Origin: Zoroaster sp. YZ-2022 | Lineage: Eukaryota > Echinodermata > Asteroidea > Forcipulatida > Zoroasteridae | Length of the DNA: 64,000 nt | NCBI GenBank assembly: GCA_029582265.1 | Contig: CM055828.1 | Coordinates: 28,226,618-28,290,617 of the forward strand | Direction of reading: 5' to 3' | Shown: piece after piece, positions 42,401-54,400 of the stretch | How positions within the stretch are numbered: the stretch's first letter is position 1 | How the letters are laid out: the number at the start of each line of letters is the position of its first letter | Made by a program: the position numbers and the translations under genes | The notes under the pieces: generated by a model | The model's input: only the letters and a program-made list of their open reading frames with translations | What the model was told of the DNA's origin: nothing | The model's database searches: none

Positions 42401-45400
42401 ATTTTCTGCAGACACCCGGAATTGATACTCATTGCCCTCGATCAGATCGGTTACTCTAAACGTAAGCTCTATTACCTGATAAAGAGTAAATGACACACAT
42501 AATTGTATATATGACTCAATTTTGTATACCTTTAAAAAAATTGTTTGACAACTAAATTACCAAAAATAAACAGATAAAAAATTAAAAAAATGGCCTTAAA
42601 GAATAAAATATAATGTGACGCATCAGAAAAAGAGGTCTGAAAAACTTACTTTCTCATGATTGGCTCTCACCCAGCGACCACGGCTGACATCACATCTTTC
42701 AATGATGTATCCAGTCACAGGGGAGCCACCATCAGATTCAGGCGGGTTCCATGTGATAGAAATGATAGTAGCATCCATATTCTCTGGTTTGGGTTTACTG
42801 GGCGCCCCTGGTACATCTATTAAAGAAAAAGAATGTGAGTGAATGTGAACATAAATATAATTTGATTAAATAATAATTTCAAAGCAGTGTACACCTTCGG
42901 TAACTATTTCATGAGACCTGCTGTAATTTGTGAGAAATGTGAAATGTATTACAAATTTGAAATGGATCAATAATCACTCTTTAGGTCAGTAACATAAATG
43001 CATATATTATTACTTTTTAAATCATCAATTCACAGTGAATCATTCGACTTTCGACTTCACAAATCACTACGTATTTGTATTCTCCTGAAGAATGAACTAG
43101 CCTTTACAAACGGTTTCAGAAAATCTTAAATATAGAGTCTCACCATAGGGTGGCTTGGCCATGTGAGTGTCTGACGGCTCACTTGGCTTACTCACACCCG
43201 CTTTATTCTCAGCACAAACTCTGAAAGTGTATTCCTTCCCCTCAATCAAATCAGTACATGTGAAAGATGTATCTGTCAGTGGGCCCTTGTGGACCTTAAC
43301 CCAGCGATCACGGCCGACTTCTTGCCTCTCAAGAATGTAACCAGTGACCTGACTACCTCCATCAAATTCTGGAGGGGACCAGGTGATGGTCATTTGTGTT
43401 CTGTCGATGTCTGAGATCTTCGGCTTGGCCGGAGGATGAGGTGCGTCTGTTAAAATGGAATGGTGATTGATGGAAAAACAATCGATGGAAAAACAATCGA
43501 TGGTAATAAAAGGTGACAGGGATTGATGGGTGAATGATAAACAAGTTGTAAATGTTTGTCTGAAATGTCTACAAAATTTGTTAGGAAATAAAAATAAACG
43601 GGAATGTATTGAGAAATAAACAATGATCCCTATATGAAGAAGACAAATGGTAGGGCTTAAAATGAAAGGAATATATGAATAATGACATTAGGCATTCATT
43701 AAGTTTACCTGAAGGGTTTAACCAAGAAGGAATTATATTAGAAAAAAGTACAACATGTATGATGTCAAACTGGAACTCTGGTTTTTGTTTTATGAAAATG
43801 ACATGTGAATGAGGACTTATGAAAACAAAAATATTATAAAACAAATTGGCATAGGAACATGCATGGTTCTGATCCAAGGGTGTTTAAGAGTAATGTAATA
43901 AAGAAGGAATGTCATTTAAGTCTACAATTTCAAGATGGGATGTTTCCGAATCACTTTTTCAGAACTAAACAAAAATAAAAATGCAATATTGGTAACAAAA
44001 AACAGAAACTCGCATGGTATTAAGAAGAAGACTATCTACAAAAACCTTTAAAAACACGTGAAGGAATGAGTTATGAATGGAAAATTTCATTTCAGTCTTA
44101 CCAAATTGATGCTTAGCAACAACAGGAGACCCCATCTCCCTGGGTTCACTTTGACCGTGCTCATTCACTGCGCTAACACGGAAGAGATACTCGCTTCCTT
44201 CCAGCAGCTTGCTGACAGTAAACTGCAGCTCGCTGGAACTTGTCTTTCCTGCTTTGGACCATGTGGTCCGTTTCATGTCCCTCTTCTCAATGATGTACTC
44301 AGTGACCGGGCTTCCTCCATCATCCTCGGGAGGCTCCCAGATGAGGGAGATGGTCTCCGGGGTGATGGATGTGATGCTGAGTTTGGTTGGTGGTTGTGGT
44401 TTGTCTGAAAATGGGGAAATGATTTTTAAAGATGGGGAACATGACATTAAGAGATGGTCTGTTTTGCATCATTGCAGTAAGAAGTGTTTAAGAGATACAT
44501 GAAAAATATATATATTTCAAATGTATGAGTTTCAAAGTGACTGGTTTTCTAATAAAAACAATAAAGATATTGATAAAATAGGGAGATGGCCAACAAAGGG
44601 CTAGATGGCTCAGTTTGTAGAGTGCCTGTATGGTAACCCAGAGGTCACAGGTTCAAATCTCACACAAGTCAATTTGTCTTTGTTCACTCTAAAAAATTAT
44701 TTATGCATCTAGTCAGTTTCCCTTGTGGTTTATTTGAAATTATTTATGTATCTATTCAGTTTCCCTTGTGGTTTATTTGATTTAAAAAAAAATCTGTTTG
44801 AGAAGGATGTTTACATGTATAGTTCACAGTTTCTTTATTGAAAAACTATAAATGCATTTCTAACTATATACTCACCAAGAACAATGACTTTTATGGTTAC
44901 TGTATCTGAGCCAAAGTCATTGGCTGCAGTTATGGTATATTCTCCGAGGTCGGACCTCTCTGACTTGTCGATGGTTAGTTTGATCTTTGCCCTCACATTT
45001 TTCTCTGTTGTTATGGTGATGCGTTTGTCTGGCTGGAGCTCGGTGTCATTTCTTGACCAAGTTGTGGATGGTATCGGTGAGCCAATCACGGTGGCTTCCA
45101 CTGTGAACTTACTCCCAGCTTTGATGGTGACGGTTAACTGTTGGGTGTCAATTTCAATCTTTGGTGGAGCTATAGGCAGAAAATAATTACGAATTATTAT
45201 CTAAAATATATTGTGGAAAATACTTTGTGGAAAATTGGTACATGCACCAATCATGCTGGGAAATGATTTCGTCTGAGTTATTTTCATCTTAAAATTGAAT
45301 ATTTTCTTCAAAAATATGAACACCAATTGTGAAGAAACTTACATAGAATATTTCTCAAAAACTGGAGGGATGAAATGAACAATACCAAAAACCAATGTTG

Positions 45401-48400
45401 TACATTTCCTTAAATGCAAATAAAGTATTTCTTTAATAAAAATATATAACCAAGGGTCAGTTGTCTGGCAAGATAAATAAATAGATTAGATTTAAAAGAA
45501 AATCTTGATTTTAATAGGAGACATATATTTGACATGCAGTTACCTTGTACAATAAGATGAGATGTTGATTCCTCATTCTTTACTTTTACAGTGTACTCTG
45601 CGTCATCATCAAACTGAATGCCAGTGACAGTCATCCGATGGCGAGGGCCATCCTGTTTGATCTCAAAGTGTTCACTTGGTTTGATCTCCTTGCCGTTTCT
45701 CAGCCATACAACAGTGACATTGTCTTTATTGAGCATACATTCAAAGGTGGCTGTTTCGCCGGGTCTTGAGTGAATCTCTTGCAGAGGTTGGATGAACTCT
45801 ACCGGTTTTTCTAAATAAAAAGCAGAAAAGGCAGAAAACATAAAAAGTATGAGTTCGCCAAATTCAGGTAATTTTTCCTGAGTACCAGTCCCAGTAATGA
45901 TATCTTGATTACAAGAGAGTAAGTATACTCATACTTCAGTTTTGCCATCATAAAATTACCAACATTACCAACCTTTGCTTCAATATGGTTTAGCAAATTA
46001 AAAATGCCCACCTTACAACTACTAAATTGAGCAGACCTATGAAGACTCCACTGTTTGGTACAAGGAGAACCTTGCAGTTGTGAATCCAACCAAGGTAATA
46101 AGCAGCAGAGTATATGTAACAGTGGCACATTCTTAGCCCTTATTTTTAGCAGCAATTTTGCAGCAAACATTACCAACCAATGTTGTACCTTGCCTTTAAT
46201 CTTGAGAATTCATTGCATATCATGCACTGAATATTACCACATTTTATATCAAAAATGAGAAAATTTTATTACTTTGAATTAATTTAATTACCTTGAACGG
46301 TAAGCGATGCTGAAATCTGTTTCTGGCCAACAACACAGGTGAAGGCAGCTGCATCATCCAGACCAATGTCCTTGACAACCAGCGAGTGCTTACGGCCCTG
46401 ACGTTTGACTTCAAACTTGGTCTCGTCTTCCTCGATCTTCTTGCCGTTCTTGAGCCAAACCACGTCAGATGTATCCTTGTCAAGCTCGCAGACAAAGGTG
46501 GCTTCTTGGTCTTCAGCAACCTTAACATCTTGTATGGAGACGATTATTTCAGGTTCCGCTTCTATACAAATGAAAAGATGAATCCTTTTTGCTGAAATTT
46601 TGTAATATTTTTCAATCCGCAATTTTCACAGAACATTTCCCCAAGTTTAGCGTCTTACCTTGGGGTGTGATTCCCGGCTTCACAGTATATATGTGTTTGA
46701 AAGCTTCTAATTAGCACCTTCAGAACAAAGATATTTACTTTTTAGGAGACCAACAACCCTAGGGTTGGATATCTCAGTTTGTATAGCACCAGAATGGTAT
46801 TAAACCCCATGGGCGGATCCAGAACATTTTTTAGGGGGGGGGCTGAGAATCAAAAACAATTATTTTTCAGTACTACAAAAATTACAATGAAATAATCAAA
46901 GGGAGAGAAAAACAAAGCACAGTGAGGGAATGGGAGTGCGTTCTCCCCTCCCCTCCCCTCCCCTCTCTCTCTCTCTCTCTTTTCTCTCCTTTTAAATTTT
47001 TTTTTTTTTTTTTACCATTTTAGGGGGGGGGGGGGCTACAGTAAGTTTATCTTTGTTCGCCCAAAGATGTTTTTTTATCAGGCATTTACTAGGAACTGCA
47101 GTTCATTCCAAACAATGATAATTTAGACTCATTCATTTAGTAGTAGCTTAAATGGTTTGATAAAACAGCACATATGGCCAGATGGCAGCATCTCTACTTG
47201 AATACCGGACAGGGTGGGGAAACAAGTTTCAGAAAAAGTTTAGCTAATAAACAGAGAATTAGCTGTTGCAAACTGCTTACCAACATAAAGGATCTGTAGT
47301 ATAAATGCAAAATATTTATTATTGACCTTATGTTTCAAACCTAGCAGGTTCTTTCTCAAAGGCAAAAAGTTTAGCTATTACTGTTGTCCTAATACTGTAC
47401 GTGGGATTACTTTGTCCCCTAGGGCAGACATAGCTGGAAATACCACTGGAAACCTCTACCAATAAATGCATCATACTCACCGTCAACCAGGAGCTCAGCT
47501 TTTGTTGTCCGTTCCCCAATGACGCAAGAATACTCAGCCTCATCAGGTATATCTGTGTTCACGACAGAGAGACGGCGTTCCTTGCCTCGCTTGACGATCA
47601 GGAATTTGTCGCTTGCCTCGATAGGTTTGCCGTCGCGCAGCCAGGTCACTTCTGCTTTCTCGTCTGAGACTTCACAGATAAACTCGGCTGTCTGTCTCTC
47701 TGTCACTTTGAGTGGTGTTAATTCGGTCAGGAACTCAACTGGTAGTGCTGCAGGGTTAACATACAGTTTGTAAGCTTTATTTAAAAAAAAAGAACTTCTC
47801 ACAAGATGACATGTTTAATCAGAGCATCAAATACTTTTGGGAAAATTTGGGAAGGAAAGTGTACAATGTTTTATACACAGAATGAATTTTGTTCTTGTAA
47901 AACTGCAAACTGCATTAATATGTTATTTTCATCATGTCAATATATACCTTGGTAGTTAAATCTCTATGTCCATAGCACTTTGTCCAATTGACCCCAAATA
48001 TAGATCGCCATAGTGACAGCATGAACTTTTATTTGAAAATGTTTGGACACATCCGAAACATTTAACCGTTTAATAGGTTGTGGTATGTAATGCGGAGGAT
48101 GCATGCACTCATGCAGAATTCCATTTTTGTCATTCGGAATAAAGCGCTATGTCTATGACATGTATAAGTCAGGTGTAGGCAACAGATTTTTTTTATAAAC
48201 AGTACATTTTGTGCTTTTGACTGAACTTGACAACCTCTGAAAAAGATTAGAAAAATAAGTATGATAACGTACGCTCGACAAAGAGTCCAGCCGTAGACTT
48301 GTTGTCGCCAATCACACATGTGTACTCTCCCTCCTCGTCCAACTTGACATCCATGATCACCAGGGATCGGATCTTGCCCTCGGCAGTGGTCTTGTACCTC

Positions 48401-51400
48401 GGGCTGTCCGGGAGGTCTTTACCATCCTTCAGCCACTTGACAACACCTTTGTCATGTGATATCTCACATGTCAGGGTGACTGTCTCTTTTTCTGTGGTCT
48501 CGGTTTCAGTCAATGGTTTGGTAATTTTGGTGGCTGCAAAGAATGACAGTATGAATTTCACAATGTGGATGATGCCAAAAGTGAATCTTGCTTCCAAGGG
48601 TGTTGGATTAAGAAAATGTATAATTTAAATTTTTGTTTAATTGTTGGCTTGATGTTTTTTCTTCACCAAAATACCTAAAAATGCAGAGCTTTTCAGGGTT
48701 TTTCCCCAGCTGAACCCCCCACCGGGACTTTGCCCCTGTGCACCATGTTGTGATGGCTTCCCTCAATGCTTTGCTACCTTTGGCCCCATATTTGGACCCC
48801 CTCCTTATAAAATTTTTGGCTTGTAAAGTGTTTTTCTACAGAATATATCTGTACAGACTATGATGGAATGTAGATTTAATCACATCTGGCTCATTCCATA
48901 GTGTATTTCCAGTCTGTCAAGCGCTACTTTTAGATATCAACCTCAAATGTATAAAATATGCAAGAATATAGCACAAAGTCATTTCATTGATGGCCATCAC
49001 AAGAGTGACCGATGGGATAACAAATATAGCACAAAGTCATTTCATTGATGGCCATCACAAGAGTGACCGATGGGATAACAAATATAGCACAAAGTCATTT
49101 CATTGATGGCCATCACAAGAGTGACCGATGGGATAACAAATTTACCATTTTAAAATTGGATATTGAAATGAATTCTTCATTGCCATGTGAATTATGTCTC
49201 CCACTGCACAGATCTAATGCACATGAAGAGAACATGACTGTACCAACCTTCAACACTCAGTGTGGCCACGGACTCTGCGTCGCCAACAACACAGCTGAAG
49301 TTCCCTTCATCCTCAGGTGAGATATCATGAATGACGAGCACTCGTCGTTTCCCATCCTCCTTTATGTCGTATTTTGGACTGACCTCGATCTTCTGGCCAT
49401 CCCTTAGCCACGTGACAACAGCCCTCGTGTTGGAGACCGTAAACTCAAAAGTGGCACTGCTGTCAAATTCAGTAGCTTTTATATCTTCTAGAGGAGTTAC
49501 GATGGCAAAGGCTGGTAAAAGAGAAATACGTGTTACTGGGAATTTGTACTTACTTTAAAGGGACAATATTGTCACGATCAACAGAGCACGGAATTGGAGT
49601 GCTAGATTTAGATTAACTCAGTGACTGAAAATAATACCCCACATGATAAGGTCATATTACCTTTGCTGCTGCATAAATGAGCTAGTGATTTTCAGTCACT
49701 GTGTTCATCTTAAACTATGACACCGATTCCATACATCCTTCAAACTCTCTTTATTCCGGTAGACAGACATGATCAAAATGAAAGTTGACACAACTGAAAA
49801 CAACTAAATTATTTAGCTCAATGATGGGCAGCTCTTTTAGATTTTTCAGCAACTAAATGATGTGCTGATGATCATCACTGAGTCACTTGGAAACACATCA
49901 TTAAGCCACTGAGGAAGCCTCAAGATCCATGTAGCAGAAGAAAACAAAATGGAAATGTTAATATAAATAATAATTATGTGTACTGATGACACTACAAAGC
50001 AGACGATCTTTTGAAGAACCTTTTTTTTTTACCAAATTTTATCTGTGAATCATTGATGAAGCAAATTTGAATTAGATTTTGTTTCACCTCACACAGAAAA
50101 AAATACACCAGACAATTCCTACCTTCTACTTGAAGTGTTGCGGAAGATCGCCTCTCTCCAACAACCACCGTGTAGTCTGCCTGGTCCTCCATCTTCAAGT
50201 CATGAACAACCAGTGATAACCTTCTTCCGACAACCTTCACTTCGTACTTCTCACTGGGTTTGATCTCCTCCTCACCCTTGAACCAGGTGATGTTGATGTC
50301 TTCTGTTAGGTCATCAGTAACCTCACATGTGAACTCTACATCCTGAGACTCCTCAACCTTCTGGTCTTGAAGATCGGTTAAGATTTCTGGCATTTCTGTA
50401 CGAAAAACATTCAAAGAATTCAAAAGAACATTAACTTTCATCTAATTTACATTAGAAGAGGTGCAAAAAGTTCTGAGCACTTTTATAATCATCATGTAAA
50501 AGTATTACATTTTGTATTTACAAAATAATTTAATTCCTTTACAATTAATTTGTAAACAGATTGGAAAATGGAAACCTTCACAAATTTTATTTTACATCTG
50601 TTCAGGGTAATCCAAGCTGTTTCGGTGTGGCAAAATGGGGATACAAAAGTGTAAGATAGGTCCAAGATATGGACAATTCTCAGTATGATAAAAGTATGAC
50701 TTCCTTTGAATAATACAAATAAGACAACCAATTTTAATTAATTATATTTTTTTAAAGTCCAAAAATACCATCCTTAAAATATTGAGACTTTCCAATGCCG
50801 GGCTACGCTCATTGTAATACCTGTAGTTACTGTGAGAAATGTTGATGTAGTTTTCTCGCCAACTGCACAAACATAACAGCCTGCATCCTCTGCAGTGACA
50901 TGAGTGATCATCAAAGAATGTCTCCTCTGTGCCTTCTTAACCTTGTATTTCTCATCATCGATGACAATCTCCTCTTCCCCTAGGAACCACTTGACTTTGG
51001 CGTCATCACTTGAGACGGTGCAAATGAGCTCTGCAGTCTCCCTGGGTGCCACTTCCACTGGTGACAATTCCTCCACAAATTCAAATTCTTCTGTTGGTTG
51101 CCAATGGGTACTTTGGTATTGAATATACTTTTTTGATGGGTGCAGCTGGGTGCTTTGTATTGCCAAACAGTGGTTGGTACTGGGTAGAACTGGGTACCAC
51201 AGCTGGGTACATTATGCCAAAACAGTGGTTGGTGCTGGGTGGAGCTAGGTACTTCATAATGCCAAAACAGTGGTTGGTGCGGGTGGAGATGGGCACTTCA
51301 ATATGCTAAAACAGTGGTTGGTGCGGGTGGAGTTGGGTACTTCATTATGCCAAACGGTGGTTGGTTCTGGGTGGTTCTGGGTTACAGTGCCAATAAACAT

Positions 51401-54400
51401 GCAGTGCCTATACTTACCTCTTTTGAAGTGCAGAGTGGAATGTTAAGCCAGGAATTTCTTTTCAAAGCAAAGACTCACCTTTCCATGCCAATTAGCAATA
51501 GAGGGTATTTATTGCCACCCAAAACAGGTTCATCACAGCAGATGGGATTTAACAATTAAGGGTTTGGCATTATACTTACCTTGAGAGTGCCCTTGTAGAA
51601 AGGGTCCATGTTGAGCCAATATTATGCAAACACAAGGTAATACAGCCTAATCAAACATTACTCTCAATACTTTGAGAACAATTTGAACAACCCTAATTTT
51701 AAGTAAACCCTAATCTTGCATCTAATAAACCAGACATTAAAATTTAACAAAGCATTTTTATTAGCAAAAATTCACTTCTGTGGTAATGCAATAGCATTGA
51801 TCTCTTTTAAGCCAAATTTACTAAATAAATAGTTCTCTGAAACTAATTTTGAACATATTTTGTGCAAGTTGTAAAGACACCTGTGTGAAATTGCAGTGTT
51901 TGTGTCATAATCTGTGCTACTGTGCTCATTATGGTTAGGCTTATAAATGAATTAAAACTATGGTGCTCAAGTGTACAATTTAGTTATGTGCTTAACATGA
52001 GAGTTATTTACCCCCTAAATTTGACTTTTCAACTGCATTAGATACAAATTAACTTCAAATATACACCTGAATTTCATTTGAAAACAACCTTTTTTGGAAG
52101 AAGCATACTCGTAAGGGGAGACACACACGGCAAAATGACATGCATTTCAGAAAACAATTATAAGTAAAGGTGGGGTCAATATTCAATAAGGAATCTGCAT
52201 TTAGGTCAATGTTTACAATGAAACTGATACACACGTATTCAATAATCATTGGCATTACAAGGGAAGGTACAACATTCTGAGAAATTATTTTGTCTGTAAT
52301 GCCGTAATCTTAGTGAAAAAAAGAACTTATTATGTTGAATTTCAAAACATTGCAGTACAGCAACATACAAAAAAATGATTTTGTTTAAAAAACGTGAATA
52401 CCTTTCACAGGACAGTTTTATGATATATTTCTTGAAACTAGATTGATGAAATAAACATACGTTAACAAATACCAATGTTGTATCTTCTCTTTAATATGGT
52501 TCATTAAATGGGAGAAAAATACACAAACTAGTTATTTATCCCTAATATCAGTTATTAATGTTGAACTTGTAGCTTTGCATGGTGAGGAGGATAAGTAAGA
52601 GTAATTGCGGTGACACCATGTGAAATGCTCAATTGAGTAGTAATTAGTTCTGAAAAGAACTGGAGGTACAACTCGACGTTTCGATCAGTATGCTCTGATC
52701 GTCCTCAGGAGCATTCTCCTGAGGATGATCAGAGCATACTGATCAATCAGTTCTTTCAGAACAATACTCAGTTCACATGGTGTCACCTCAATTACTCTTA
52801 CTTAGTTATTAATGTTGTAACCAAAACAACACAAAATAGATTTGTTTGGAAAGAAATCATTTACAGCTGTCTGCTGATTCTATATCCTAAATGAGAGTAC
52901 CTCATACATGGGATATGCTGCGTCATCTCCTACAACACTTCAAAATCTCAGAAAATATTTGGGTCCTTTAAATTTGGAAATCACCAAAAAATATTCATTG
53001 GTTTAAATCCTCAGATTACAAGATGAACTGACCTCAATGGTTGTACTACATACAGAAAAAAATGTAATATCCAGTTCAGGCTTTGATGAACAATAAGAAA
53101 TAAAAAATGTAACTAAATGACAAGAAAAATTGAGCAAACCTTTAGGTGCATCAGATGGACGGCTCAAGACCAACTGTGCAGTCGGTGCAGCTGTGAACAT
53201 TGGGGACTCGATTGCACATGCTTCCATCTCCTCAATTTCTTCAAATTCCACTTCCTGTATAAATGAGGATATTTGTGATAATCATATTAATACTGGGAAT
53301 TGATATCTGCTTCATGCACATTGTAGTTCTCTAGCGGTGAAGTACATTTTAGTGCTGAGTTCGGGTTATTTTGTGCCGCCACTTTATGGTACCTATAAAC
53401 TAAACCGATGACTACTTTTCCGCCATTACTGCGGTGGTACAACAATACACGCAGGCATCACACGCATTCTCAAGTATGCGGTACATTAGCATTTCATCAA
53501 ATAGAGTAAAACTGAAATATAAAATATTTACCGTGAATTCTGGTACCTCCTCTATCTCCTGTAGTTCTTTCATCATCTTCAGATGTTTAAGGATGGCTCT
53601 GAAATCGAAGATACCTGCTTTACGTAACACTTTCTCGTAATCTTTTGGTTCAACATCCTTGAGAAGTTCCATCACATCAATTTCTTGTGCTTCCTTTAGT
53701 TCTTGCGATGGTCGCCTGTGGAAATGAATACCTTTTGAGCTCAATGTTACCAATGGCTGTCTTTAAATAAACATAGTTTAGAAGATTGAAGAGGCATCCC
53801 TATTTAGCTTTTGTACTGGTCACAAATACGTCTGGTTTTACAAGGTCCATATATACAATTTAAACTATGGAAATCTAGCCATACTAAATTATTCTCTTTT
53901 TGAGAAACATGTAGAAACTCAATAATGAAGAGGAATTTCAATTTATGAATGACATGATCAAAAATGCATTGTTAATGTATACTCTTTATTTTCTGTATTT
54001 TGAAAGGCATGAGAAGTAAAATAATTGAACTGAACATGCAACAAGAAATATTATAAATGCTCTATTAAATTGATAGGTTCAATAATCATTTATACAAACA
54101 ATCTTAATCTGCAAGCATCTATAACAGTGGTTTGAAAGAAGGAAGGTCAGGAGTTCCCTCCACCATGGAAAGCCTGTACCCAAAGGTGCAACAACCCAAC
54201 AAAATTCTGGCTTCCCCACTGAATGTCTGATAATCAACAAACTTAAATAAAGGTTTTCCTGTCTAAAGGGAAAGTACAACACTGAAAATGTTGGCGAAAC
54301 TGCTTCTGTGGGTATGCTTACTTTAAGTTAATAAATAGATGCATTTAACAACCAACCTGAGGTTTCAGCTCAATGCAAAGTCTAAGTCATGAGAAATGTG

